Assembly (NCBI RefSeq): GCF_000716435.1
Contig: NZ_JNWO01000038.1
Coordinates: forward strand, 1 to 59,971
Source: Streptomyces xylophagus
Lineage (GTDB): Bacteria; Actinomycetota; Actinomycetes; Streptomycetales; Streptomycetaceae
Reading direction: 5' to 3'
Length of the DNA stretch: 59,971 bases
In this document: one piece after another, positions 24,571-32,553 of the stretch
How positions within the stretch are numbered: position 1 is the stretch's first letter
Layout of the letters: each line of letters opens with the position of its first letter
Program-made: the position numbers and the translations under genes
Notes under the pieces: generated by a model
What the model was told of the DNA's origin: nothing
Databases searched by the model: none
The model's input: the letters and a program-made list of their open reading frames with translations, nothing else

Positions 24571-24774
24571 GTGTCTCAGGTTTTTCAGGTGTTTCTGGTG
24601 TTTCCGGGGCACGAGCTCGACGGCGTCCGTGCCGTCCGCGCCGAACAGGTGCCGCTCGACGAACACCTGCTGTTCCTCTGCGACTTGCTGGACGGCGCGG
24701 GCCTGGCGATCACGATGGGCGACCAGCAGTCACCCGCCCACCGTCAAGCGTCCTTGCGGGCCACCCCGCCGTAG
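24571..24774 (+). CDS. Doubtful small ORF or gene remnant
   Basis: A 67-codon reading frame with strong G/C third positions after residue 10 (HELDGVRAVRAEQVPLDE...). It begins with a slippery TTTTTCAGGTGTTTCTGG-like stretch encoding VFQVFLVF and its end overlaps the convergent methyltransferase gene by 31 bp. I recognise no family. It may be the end of a decayed gene or merely compositional. Confidence 0.25.
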   Translation: MSQVFQVFLVFPGHELDGVRAVRAEQVPLDEHLLFLCDLLDGAGLAITMGDQQSPAHRQASLRATPP

Positions 24775-25562
24775 ATGCCGATGGGCGCGGCGTTCGGGTC
24801 GGGAGTCTCCTCGGGTCGCCAGTGCGTGACCCGGACCAGGCCGGGGTCGACGAGGGTGAAGTCGCCGAAGAAGTCCAGGACTTGGGCGTGCGAGCGGAGG
24901 TTCAGGGTGGCGGTGGCCCGGTTGTAGACGGACGCCGCTTCCTCGCGATGGTCCTCGTGGACATCACCTGTCGCGTGCGACAGCACGAGATACGAACCCA
25001 CGGGCAGCGCGTCGCGCAGGGTGGCGACGATGCCGTACGGGTCCCCGTCGTCGGCCAGGAAGTGCACGACGGCCACCAGCAGCACCGCCACCGGCTGGTC
25101 GAAGTCGATGGCCTTGCGCACCTCGGGGTGGTCGAGGATGGCACGGGGATCGCGCAGGTCGGCCAGGATGACGGAGGTGTCGGTGTCCTCCATGAGGGCC
25201 ATCGAGTGGGTGCTGACGATCGGGTCGTTGTCGACGTAGACGATCCGCGCGTCCGGGGCGATGGCGTGCGCGATCTGATGCACGTTGGGTTCGGTCGGCA
25301 GCCCGGTCCCGATGTCGAGGATCTGCCGCACCCCGCCCTCCGCCACGACATGCCGGACGGCCCGGTGCATGAACCGCCGGTTGGCCCGGACGCCCTCCCG
25401 CACCTCCGGTGCCGCCTTGATGAACTGCTCGGCGGCGTCCCGGTCGACCGGGTAGTTGTCCTTCCCGCCGAGGAAGTAGTCGTACATCCGCGCCGGGTGA
25501 GGCTTGCTGGTGTCGATCTGCAAGGGCTGCGCACCGCTGCTGCCGCCGCTGGGAGAGGTCAT
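24744..25562 (-). CDS. SAM-dependent methyltransferase, PF04672 type
   Basis: A 272-residue protein of the actinobacterial methyltransferase family PF04672 (formerly DUF574). Hallmarks: HPARMYDYFLGGKDNYPVDR, then the SAM loop LDIGTGLPTEPNVHQIA, YVDNDPIV for the ribose-binding Asp and VHFLADDGDP. The family is highly expanded in Streptomyces; substrates are mostly unknown. ATG 25562 has GGAG upstream. A 21-bp inverted repeat lies 29 bp upstream of the start. Confidence 0.9.
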   Translation of the reverse strand: MTSPSGGSSGAQPLQIDTSKPHPARMYDYFLGGKDNYPVDRDAAEQFIKAAPEVREGVRANRRFMHRAVRHVVAEGGVRQILDIGTGLPTEPNVHQIAHAIAPDARIVYVDNDPIVSTHSMALMEDTDTSVILADLRDPRAILDHPEVRKAIDFDQPVAVLLVAVVHFLADDGDPYGIVATLRDALPVGSYLVLSHATGDVHEDHREEAASVYNRATATLNLRSHAQVLDFFGDFTLVDPGLVRVTHWRPEETPDPNAAPIGIYGGVARKDA

Positions 25563-25993
25563 GAGGCCAGGCTCCGTCTTGGTGAGTGGCTGTCAGATCA
25601 TCATCCTGACATGCCCGCCGCCGAACCACCTCCTCCTCCTTCTCCTCCCTCCCCGCGCTCCTGGCCGGTGCGTCCGGTGCGAACACGCCGGAGTTGCCTT
25701 TCCGTGCGATTTCCCGTGTGAGTGAACTCGCCCGCAGTCAATATGACCGCGGACAGTGCGGTACGGGCACCTGCCGAATGATGCGTCGACCGCCCGCTTT
25801 CCTTCGGCCTGCCAGGCACCGAATGGGTTTTGGTTCGCAAGCAACAGGCCCAATAGGCATTTTTATGCATGGTGCGATGCCTCTCGCTGAAATTATCCGT
25901 CGGCACACTCCTCAGTAATATGCCAACGTCGGAAAGGCGATTCCGCGCGACTGGGAACCGTCAAGCCATCCGCTCAAAGGAGTTGGCCCCTCG
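25563..25993. other. 431-bp intergenic region, AT-rich for this genome
   Basis: No gene is visible. TGTCAG (25591-25596) and CTGACA (25606-25611) form a perfect inverted repeat close to the methyltransferase start and are a likely operator or promoter element for it. The right part (about 25840-25925) is distinctly AT-rich and should hold the promoter of the ice-binding-like gene. No other conserved element is recognised. Confidence 0.5.
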
Positions 25994-27193
25994 ATGACGC
26001 TGAATATCCCTGAAGCGCCGCTACGGCGCACCATGTCGGTATGGGTCGCGGCGCTGACGGCGGTGGTGATCGCCGCGGTCGTACTCGCGATGACACCGAC
26101 CCGCGCAAGCGCCGTTGCCACGCCGGTGCCGCTGGGTACGGCGACCAGCTTCGCCGTACTGGCCGGTTCACAAGTCACCAACACCGGGCCCTCGTCGATC
26201 ACCGGTGATCTCGGAGTCTCGCCGGGAACGGCCATCACCGGATTCCCGCCCGGCACGGTGCTCGGCGCCCAGCACTCCGCGGACGCGGTGGCGCTCCAGG
26301 CCAAGAGGGACCTGGTCACGGGGTACAACAACGCCGCCGGGCAGGCGCCGGACGTCACCTATCCCACCGCTCCCGACCCCGTGGAGCTCGGTGGCAGGAC
26401 GCTGGATCCGGGCGTCTACAAGGCACCCATCTCCGCGGGCATCACCGGCACGCTCACGCTCGACGCGCACGGCGACCCCAATGCCGTATGGGTCTTCCAG
26501 ATCGGTTCGACTCTGACGACGGCATCCGGCAGCAGCGTGTCTCTCGTCAACGGTGCCTCGCCGTGCAACGTGTACTGGCAGATCGGCAGTTCGGCCACCC
26601 TCGGCACCAACTCCGCTTTCGTGGGCACCATCATGGCCCAGGAGTCGATCACCGTCACCACGGGAACGACCATCGCCGGCCGGGCACTTGCCCGTACGGG
26701 TGCCGTGACGCTGGACAACAACACGATCAACCGCGGTACTTGTGCCGCCGGCGGAACCACCGGGGGTCTGATCACGGGTGGTGTGGTCGCCGGTGCCACG
26801 TCGGGCGGCGCCACACCGGCCACGACGGGCAGCACCACGGTCGGCGCCATCGGCGGCGTGCCGACGGGCGGCGGAACCGGCGGCGGTCTTCTCGGCGGTG
26901 TCCTGACGTCGGGCGGAACCACCGGCGGCGTGCTGGGCGGTGTCATCGCGGGCGCCACCACGAGCGGTACGACGGGCGGCACCGCCGGAACCACGGGCGG
27001 TACGGGCGCTACCGCGGGCGGCTCCAACGGCGGTACGACAGGCGGCTCCACCGGTGGGAACGGCCACCACGATCACGGCGGCAAACCCGACGAGCACGGC
27101 GGCTACGGCGCTGATCACGGCAAGCCCGGGAAGCCCGGCAAGCCCGAGGGTTACGGCAGCGATCACGAAGGTCACCACAAGAAATCCGCCTGA
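25994..27193 (+). CDS. DUF3494 ice-binding-like secreted protein with Gly/Thr repeat tail
   Basis: A 399-residue exported protein. ATG 25994 follows AAAGGAG. Signal peptide about 1-38 (cleavage near SAVATPVP). Residues 39-250 are a DUF3494 domain, the ice-binding beta-solenoid: LGTATSFAVLAGSQVTNTG, ITGDLGVSPGTAI, GVYKAPISAGI, VWVFQIGSTL and NVYWQIGSSATLG. Then come about 100 residues of Gly/Thr-rich repeats (TTGG, GGVIAGATT) and a His/Asp/Gly/Lys-rich end (HHDHGG, KPGKPGKPEGY). Most DUF3494 proteins bind ice, but the domain also works as a generic adhesin. It is followed by an SdpA/SdpB-like pair. Confidence 0.85.
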   Translation: MTLNIPEAPLRRTMSVWVAALTAVVIAAVVLAMTPTRASAVATPVPLGTATSFAVLAGSQVTNTGPSSITGDLGVSPGTAITGFPPGTVLGAQHSADAVALQAKRDLVTGYNNAAGQAPDVTYPTAPDPVELGGRTLDPGVYKAPISAGITGTLTLDAHGDPNAVWVFQIGSTLTTASGSSVSLVNGASPCNVYWQIGSSATLGTNSAFVGTIMAQESITVTTGTTIAGRALARTGAVTLDNNTINRGTCAAGGTTGGLITGGVVAGATSGGATPATTGSTTVGAIGGVPTGGGTGGGLLGGVLTSGGTTGGVLGGVIAGATTSGTTGGTAGTTGGTGATAGGSNGGTTGGSTGGNGHHDHGGKPDEHGGYGADHGKPGKPGKPEGYGSDHEGHHKKSA

Positions 27194-27218
27194 CTCCCCT
27201 TGAGCGAGCAGAGACGAG

Positions 27219-27257
27219 CGGCGCGCGACGGATCAATGTCGATTCCGTCGCGCGCCG
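27219..27257 (+). terminator. Strong stem-loop between DUF3494 gene and SdpA-like gene
   Basis: CGGCGCGCGACGGA (27219-27232) pairs perfectly with TCCGTCGCGCGCCG (27244-27257) around an 11-nt loop. It lies 26 bp after the first gene's stop and 23 bp before the next start. It may terminate, attenuate or stabilise the upstream mRNA, giving more of the first product than of the downstream two. Confidence 0.7.
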
Positions 27258-27280
27258 TTGGCGCAATCTCAGGAGAAACA

Positions 27281-27973
27281 ATGAGAGAAGCCAGGACGGA
27301 AAAGCCGGGTGAGGCCGTGCCGGGCGGCATCGAAACGGTGGAGCCCTCGAAGCCTCCACCCGTCCTCCTGAACGCGGGAACCAGCGCCGCTGTGACCCTG
27401 TGTCTGGCGACGGCCCTGGTCCATGTACTCCTCGTGTTTCTGCACGTGGCACCCCCGAACCCCCTCTCCCGGCAGTACAGCCGGCAGATCAACGCGTGGG
27501 TCTTCCCCCTGTTCGAGCAGAACTGGCGGCTCTTCGCGCCGGATCCGGAGTCGGTCAACCGGCAGATCTCGGCAAGGACCACGCACACCACCCCGGACGG
27601 CAGGGTGCGGGTGAGCGGCTGGTTCGACCTGAGCGGCATCGACGACTCGGCGGTCGAGCACGACGCCTTCCCGAGCCACACCGCGCAGAACATGCTGCGC
27701 CGGGCCTGGAGTTCGTACCTCGAGACCCATGGCGACGACGACCGGCCCCGGTCGGAGCGGGCACTCATGATGCAGAAGTACCTGACCGACATCGCGGTGG
27801 ACCGCATCACCCGCCATCGCGGCGGCGCCTTCGAGTCCGTCCAACTGCGGGTGGTCACCGTGCCCATCGCCGCGCCCGCCGACGGGTCCGGCCCCGGCTC
27901 GTCCGGCGCCGCGCCGAAGCCTGTCGACACGCGGTATCTGTCCTGGTGGAAGGTGACCTCCCATGGAAATTGA
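27281..27973 (+). CDS. DUF5819 / SdpA-like membrane-anchored protein
   Basis: A 230-residue protein. ATG 27281 follows AGGAG with 5-nt spacing. One hydrophobic segment (AVTLCLATALVHVLLVFLHVAP) is followed by the DUF5819 core: the NPLSRQYSRQINAWVFPLFEQNWRLFAPDP pattern, with FEQNWRLFAPDP the most diagnostic. SdpA of Bacillus subtilis, a maturation factor for the Sdp cannibalism toxin, belongs to this group. Overlaps by 11 bp the HTTM gene downstream. No SdpC-like toxin gene is visible nearby. Confidence 0.82.
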   Translation: MREARTEKPGEAVPGGIETVEPSKPPPVLLNAGTSAAVTLCLATALVHVLLVFLHVAPPNPLSRQYSRQINAWVFPLFEQNWRLFAPDPESVNRQISARTTHTTPDGRVRVSGWFDLSGIDDSAVEHDAFPSHTAQNMLRRAWSSYLETHGDDDRPRSERALMMQKYLTDIAVDRITRHRGGAFESVQLRVVTVPIAAPADGSGPGSSGAAPKPVDTRYLSWWKVTSHGN

Positions 27974-29036
27974 GCGGGTGACCGAGCGGCCGATCTCCCT
28001 CTACGCCGCCGCCGTTCTGCGCATCGGCTACGGGTTCCTCTACCTCGTCTTCCTGCTGCGCGAGTTTCCGCACCGCGACGAGATCTGGGGACCCGGGTCA
28101 CCGTGGACGCCCGAGCTGGCCAGGCAACTGTTCGACCAGACAGGGTGGTTGAGCATCCTCACCCTCTCCGACAGCCGGCCCTACTTCGAGAGCTGCTACG
28201 CGCTGGCCCTCGTCACGTCAACGCTGTTCATGCTGGGCTGGCGGACGAGAGCGGTGTCCGTGCTGTTCGCGGTCGTGGTGGCGTCGTTCCACGCCAGGGC
28301 GATCTTCATGACCGACGGAGGAGACAACCTCATCCTCCTGATGGCCGTCTATCTGGTCCTCACCGCGTGCGGCCGACGCTGGTCCCTGGACGCGCGCAGA
28401 ACCCGTCGTCAAGCATCCGCGGGGAAGGGCCCGGCCGGCCCGGAAGGCTCGGGGACGGGCGAACTCCGGCATCAACTCGCCGCGTCCCGCCGGACCTTGA
28501 CGGCCGTACTCCACAACTGCGGAATGTTCGTCATCGCGGCTCAGGTCTGCTTCCTCTACGGATCCGCGGGCCTCTACAAGGTGCAGGGCGGCTCCTGGGG
28601 CAACGGCACCGCCCTCCACTACGTCCTGAACCTTGACCTGTTCCGCCCCTGGCCCGAGCTCTCCCGCATGGCTGACGAGCACTCCGTACTGATCGCCATC
28701 GCCTGTTACCTGACGGTGCTGCTGCAGGTCGCGTTCCCGTTCGTCCTGTTCGGACGGCTCAAATACCCGGTCCTGACCATGCTGCTGGGCATGCACCTGG
28801 GCATCGCGGTCCTCATGGGGTTGCCGCTCTTCTCCGGCGCGATGATCCTCGCCGACGCCGTGTTCCTCCCGGACCGCTTCTACCGGGCACTGGGACGACT
28901 TCGGCGACGCACCGGCCGGCGGACACACAGCACGGAGGCCGAGGCCTCGTCCTGCGGGGAAGGGCCACTTGTGCCCCCACAGCCCCGACAGGCCCCACCG
29001 CCCGTACCGGCAAGCCGGCGATCCTCGGCGAGGTGA
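27963..29036 (+). CDS. HTTM-domain (SdpB/VKGC-like) membrane protein
   Basis: A 357-residue integral membrane protein with the HTTM fold (horizontally transferred transmembrane domain), related to vitamin-K-dependent gamma-carboxylase and SdpB. Visible hallmarks are AAAVLRIGYGFLYLVFLL, the SVLFAVVVASFHARAIFMTDGGDN segment and FLYGSAGLYKVQGGSWGNGTALHYV. It overlaps the DUF5819 gene by 11 bp. Such pairs modify or export secreted proteins in the Sdp system; here the DUF3494 protein encoded upstream is a possible client (inference). The last ~45 residues are a low-complexity Arg/Pro tail. Confidence 0.85.
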   Translation: MEIERVTERPISLYAAAVLRIGYGFLYLVFLLREFPHRDEIWGPGSPWTPELARQLFDQTGWLSILTLSDSRPYFESCYALALVTSTLFMLGWRTRAVSVLFAVVVASFHARAIFMTDGGDNLILLMAVYLVLTACGRRWSLDARRTRRQASAGKGPAGPEGSGTGELRHQLAASRRTLTAVLHNCGMFVIAAQVCFLYGSAGLYKVQGGSWGNGTALHYVLNLDLFRPWPELSRMADEHSVLIAIACYLTVLLQVAFPFVLFGRLKYPVLTMLLGMHLGIAVLMGLPLFSGAMILADAVFLPDRFYRALGRLRRRTGRRTHSTEAEASSCGEGPLVPPQPRQAPPPVPASRRSSAR

Positions 29037-29059
29037 CGGGGCGCCCGCGTGCCCACCTC

Positions 29060-29079
29060 CGGGACAGGAAGCTGTCCCG
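29060..29079. terminator. Stem-loop between convergent genes
   Basis: CGGGACAG (29060-29067) pairs with CTGTCCCG (29072-29079) around GAAG, between the HTTM gene and the LacI gene. Confidence 0.65.
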
Positions 29080-29093
29080 TCGGGTACGGCGGC

Positions 29094-30152
29094 TCAGTCG
29101 TGGCGTGGTCCTCCGGCGGTGATCTCGCCCGACCCCCGCTCGATCAGCCGGGTCGGAATGGTGACGGCGCGGGTGGGTGACCGGTCGCCGTCCAGTCTGC
29201 GGAAGAGCATCTCGGCGGCCGTCCTGCCCAGCTGCTCGACGTCCTGGGCGATGACGGAGATCCCCGGGCTGAGGATGTCGGCCAGGGGGAAGTCGTCGAA
29301 GCCCACGTGGGCGACGGTGTCCTGCAGACCGAGCGCGCGCAGGGCTCGCACGGCCCCTATGGTGACGAAGTTCTGGCTGGTGAACAGCGCGGTGGGCGGG
29401 TCCGGCAGGGTCAGGAGCCGCCGGGTCGCGGCGATCGCGGATTCCTCGCTGGCCCCGGTGTGCCGGACGATCTCGTCGTCGTACGGGATGTGCCCGACCT
29501 CCAGGGCGTGCCGATAGCCGTCGAAACGCTGGGCGGCGGTGGAGATGGTCGCGCGGTCGCCGAGGTAGGCGATGCGGCGGTGGCCGGCCTTCAGCAGGTG
29601 GTTGACGGCGGTGACGGCGCCCTGCCGGTTGTCGGAGACGACGGTGTCCGCGTCGAGCAGGCTGGGCTCGCGGTCGACGAAGACCACGCAGGTGCCCGAC
29701 CGCTGCTCGCTGATCAGATAGCTGTGGTCGCGGCCGGCCGGCACGATCACCAGGCCGTCGACCCGCCGGTCGATGAGGGCACGGGCCAGCTCCCGTTCGC
29801 GGGCCGGATCCTCGTCGAGGCTCCCGACGAGCACGAGCACTCCGCGCTCTCGCGCCACGTTCTCGACGGTGCGGCTCAGGGCTGCCGAGAAGGGGTTCGC
29901 CGCGTCCTCGACGAGCATCCCGATCGTGGCCGTACGGCCGTCCCCGCGGCGCAGGCTGCTGGCGGTCAGGTTGGGCCGGTAGCCCAGTTTGTCGGCCGCC
30001 TCGCGCACCCGGGCGGCGATGGCCGGATCGACGGTGGGCACCTCGTTGACCACGCGGGAGACCGTCTTGATGGCGACGCCTGCCAGTGCCGCCACCTCGC
30101 GCATGGTGGGGCGGCTGCGGGGGGACGGCGACGGCGGCTCGCCCTGAGTCAT
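29094..30152 (-). CDS. LacI family transcriptional regulator
   Basis: A 352-residue regulator with the LacI HTH at about 15-35 (MREVAALAGVAIKTVSRVVN), hinge helix RPNLTASSLRRG and a periplasmic-binding-like effector domain ending near GSGEITAGG. ATG 30152 follows GGAG with 6-nt spacing. It is divergent from a ribose/fructose-type ABC transporter and should control it in response to a sugar. CAACGTTG in the shared promoter region is a plausible operator. Confidence 0.9.
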   Translation of the reverse strand: MTQGEPPSPSPRSRPTMREVAALAGVAIKTVSRVVNEVPTVDPAIAARVREAADKLGYRPNLTASSLRRGDGRTATIGMLVEDAANPFSAALSRTVENVARERGVLVLVGSLDEDPARERELARALIDRRVDGLVIVPAGRDHSYLISEQRSGTCVVFVDREPSLLDADTVVSDNRQGAVTAVNHLLKAGHRRIAYLGDRATISTAAQRFDGYRHALEVGHIPYDDEIVRHTGASEESAIAATRRLLTLPDPPTALFTSQNFVTIGAVRALRALGLQDTVAHVGFDDFPLADILSPGISVIAQDVEQLGRTAAEMLFRRLDGDRSPTRAVTIPTRLIERGSGEITAGGPRHD

Positions 30153-30249
30153 CGTTGTCTCCAACTGATTGCGCGTTACCGACTTGTTGCCGACGCATGT
30201 TTACCAGTGTCTTGACGCGCTCGTCCATACGGGCCCACTATCCCGTCGA

Positions 30250-30261
30250 GTCAACGTTGTC
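30250..30261. promoter_or_regulatory. Candidate LacI-type operator
   Basis: GTCAACGTTGTC has a perfect CAACGTTG palindrome with the central CG typical of LacI-family sites. It lies 40 bp upstream of the binding-protein start. GACAACG, a half site, occurs again just before the LacI start codon (around 30153). Confidence 0.4.
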
Positions 30262-30300
30262 TCAGCGTCGACCAAGGGACGGCTCGAAAGGGATCACGTC

Positions 30301-31419
30301 ATGAACCTCTCCTCCAGCCAGGCGTCGGGCCTCCGCAGTCGGCGCACCCGTGCGGCAGCCATCGGCGTCACCATCTGCCTCGGCGCCACCCTCGCCGCCT
30401 GCGGCTCCTCCGACTCCAGCTCCTCGTCGTCCGGCAGCGGGAAGGTGGGTGTCTCGCTGATCCTGAAGACGCTGAGCAACCCGTACTTCGTGAGCATGGA
30501 GAAGGACGCCAAGACGCAGGCGGCCAAGGACAAGGTGAGCCTCACCGTGGCGGCGGGCACGTCGGACGGTGACACCCAGACCCAGATCACCGCCATCGAC
30601 AACGCCGTCTCGCGCGGCGACAAGGGCATCCTGATCACCACCAACGGCGACGCGGTGAACACCGCGCTGAAGCGCGCCAAGCAGGCCGGCCTCTTCGTGA
30701 TCGCCCTGGACACCGCACCGAACCCGGCGAGCGTCGCGGACATCACCTACGCCACCGACAACGAGCAGGCGGGCAAGCTCGACGGCCAGTACGCGGCGGC
30801 GGCCCTGGACGGCAAGCCCGCGGTCATCGCCATGCTCGACCTGTTCAACAACCAGGTCGTCTCCGTGGACATCGACCGCGACCACGGCTTCCTGGAGGGC
30901 ATGGGCATCGACCCGGGCAGCAAGACCGAGAACGGCAAGGAGGCCAAGTCCGGGAAGTACACCGCCGGCAAGGGCGGCACGTACACGGTCGCCTGCCACC
31001 AGCCCACCCAGGGCGCCATCGACGGCGGACGCACCGCGATGGAGAACTGCCTCTCGGCCAACCCCAACATCAACGTGGTCTACGCCATCAACGAGCCGGC
31101 GGGCGAGGGCGCGTACAACGCGCTGAAGGCCGCGAACAAGGAGAAGAGCGTCGCGATCTACGCCATCGACGGCAGCTGCTCGGGCCTGAAGAACGTCACC
31201 AGTGGCGAGTTCGCCGCCGACGCCGTGCAGTACCCCGGCAAGATGGCCGCCCTCGGCGTCAGCTCCATCGCGAAACTGGCCCGCGGCGGCAGCAAGCCCA
31301 GCGTCACCAACGGCAAGACGTTCTACGACACCGGCACCGCGCTGGTCGCCGCGAAGGCCCTCGGCGGACTGACGGTCCAGTCCCCGACGCAGGCCGCGTC
31401 CGCCTGCTGGGGCAGCTGA
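30301..31419 (+). CDS. Sugar ABC transporter substrate-binding lipoprotein
   Basis: A 372-residue binding protein. Signal and lipobox LAAC (ATLAACGSS) near residue 35, then a Ser-rich linker and a type I periplasmic-binding fold (GKVGVSLILKTLSNPYFVSME, KGILITTNG, ALDTAPNP, ATDNEQAGKLDG). It resembles fructose/ribose-binding FrcB. ATG 30301 follows GAAAGGGA. A strong stem-loop separates it from the permease gene, which would favour a higher level of the binding protein, as in many ABC operons. Confidence 0.9.
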   Translation: MNLSSSQASGLRSRRTRAAAIGVTICLGATLAACGSSDSSSSSSGSGKVGVSLILKTLSNPYFVSMEKDAKTQAAKDKVSLTVAAGTSDGDTQTQITAIDNAVSRGDKGILITTNGDAVNTALKRAKQAGLFVIALDTAPNPASVADITYATDNEQAGKLDGQYAAAALDGKPAVIAMLDLFNNQVVSVDIDRDHGFLEGMGIDPGSKTENGKEAKSGKYTAGKGGTYTVACHQPTQGAIDGGRTAMENCLSANPNINVVYAINEPAGEGAYNALKAANKEKSVAIYAIDGSCSGLKNVTSGEFAADAVQYPGKMAALGVSSIAKLARGGSKPSVTNGKTFYDTGTALVAAKALGGLTVQSPTQAASACWGS

Positions 31420-31430
31420 CCAGGTCGGCC

Positions 31431-31465
31431 GGGTGGGCCGCCGGTGCCGTACCGGCGGCCCACCC
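31431..31465 (+). promoter_or_regulatory. 15-bp perfect stem-loop between binding protein and permease genes
   Basis: GGGTGGGCCGCCGGT (31431-31445) pairs with ACCGGCGGCCCACCC (31451-31465), loop GCCGT, 11 bp after the binding-protein stop and 53 bp before the permease start. Acts probably as attenuator or 3' stabiliser that raises binding protein over membrane components. Confidence 0.7.
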
Positions 31466-31518
31466 GCACCACACCTCCTACGAAGCCCCGCACGAGGGAA
31501 AGAACCGGAAGGACCCCT

Positions 31519-32553
31519 GTGACCACCCACGTGGACAGTGAAGCGACACCGGCGCCGGCGGAGGACTTCCTCAACCGGCCCGCCACGCCGGCCCAGCGCA
31601 TCCAGGCGGTGCTGCACCGTCAGCCGGCACTCAGCCCGGCGATCGTCCTGGTGCTCGCCGCCATCGTGTTCTCCCTGGTCAACGACCGCTTCTACGCGTT
31701 GCAGAACCTGTCGTTGGTCGCCCAACAGGTGGCCGTCATCGGCTCGTTGGCCGTCGGCCAGACCGTCATCATCCTCACGGCCGGCATCGACCTGTCCATC
31801 GGCGCGGTCATGGTGCTGGCCTCGCTGCTGATGTCGAAGCTCGTCGCGGACAACCACCTGCCGGGCGTGCTGGCCCTGCTCGCGGGAGCGGTCGTAGCCA
31901 TCGCCGCGCAAGCGGTCAACGGACTGCTGGTGACCAGGATCAAGCTGCCACCGTTCATCGTCACGCTCGGCACCCTGAGCATCTTCACCGCGATCACGCT
32001 CATCTACGCCAAGGGCCAGACCGTCTCGCTGGACCCGGGCAACATCCTCATGTGGAGCGCGGACACGGTCTCCATCGGGCAGTTGAACCTGACCACCGGC
32101 GTCCTGCTCATGATCGCCCTGTACGCGGTGGTGGGCTACGCGCTGCGCTACACCGCCTGGGGCCGCCACCTGTACGCCGTGGGTGACGACATCGAGGCCG
32201 CCCGCCTCGCCGGTATCTCCGTCAACCGGGTGCTGCTGAGCGCCTACTTGGTCGGCGGTTTCGCCATCGCCGTGGGCGCCTGGATCCTGGTCGGCCGGGT
32301 CGGCGGCGGCGACCCGAACAGCGGGCTCAACGCCAACCTGCAGTCCATCACCGCAGTCGTCATCGGCGGCACCAGTCTGTTCGGCGGACGCGGTGTGGTG
32401 CTCGGCTCGCTGATCGGCGCGCTCATCGTCCAGGTCTTCGTCAACGGTCTGGCGCTGGCCGGGATCGACCCCAACTACCAAGTCCTGACAGTCGGTGTCC
32501 TGGTGATCGCGGCCGTCTCCGTCGACCAGTGGATCCGGAGTGTGAAGTCATGA
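31519..32553 (+). CDS. Sugar ABC transporter permease
   Basis: A 344-residue permease of the BPD_transp_2 family with about ten hydrophobic helices: ALSPAIVLVLAAIVFSLV first, then SLAVGQTVIILTAGIDLSIGAVM (the family's LSVG-like signature) and VVIGGTSLFGGRGVVLGSLIGA near the end. GTG 31519 follows GGAAGG. Resembles FrcC/RbsC. Its stop overlaps the ATPase start by 4 nt (ATGA). Confidence 0.92.
   Translation: MTTHVDSEATPAPAEDFLNRPATPAQRIQAVLHRQPALSPAIVLVLAAIVFSLVNDRFYALQNLSLVAQQVAVIGSLAVGQTVIILTAGIDLSIGAVMVLASLLMSKLVADNHLPGVLALLAGAVVAIAAQAVNGLLVTRIKLPPFIVTLGTLSIFTAITLIYAKGQTVSLDPGNILMWSADTVSIGQLNLTTGVLLMIALYAVVGYALRYTAWGRHLYAVGDDIEAARLAGISVNRVLLSAYLVGGFAIAVGAWILVGRVGGGDPNSGLNANLQSITAVVIGGTSLFGGRGVVLGSLIGALIVQVFVNGLALAGIDPNYQVLTVGVLVIAAVSVDQWIRSVKS

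Noticed and set aside
30262..32481. Long antisense open frame across the sugar transporter operon
   Set aside because: Val/Asp/Arg-rich low-quality translation opposite genuine binding-protein and permease genes.
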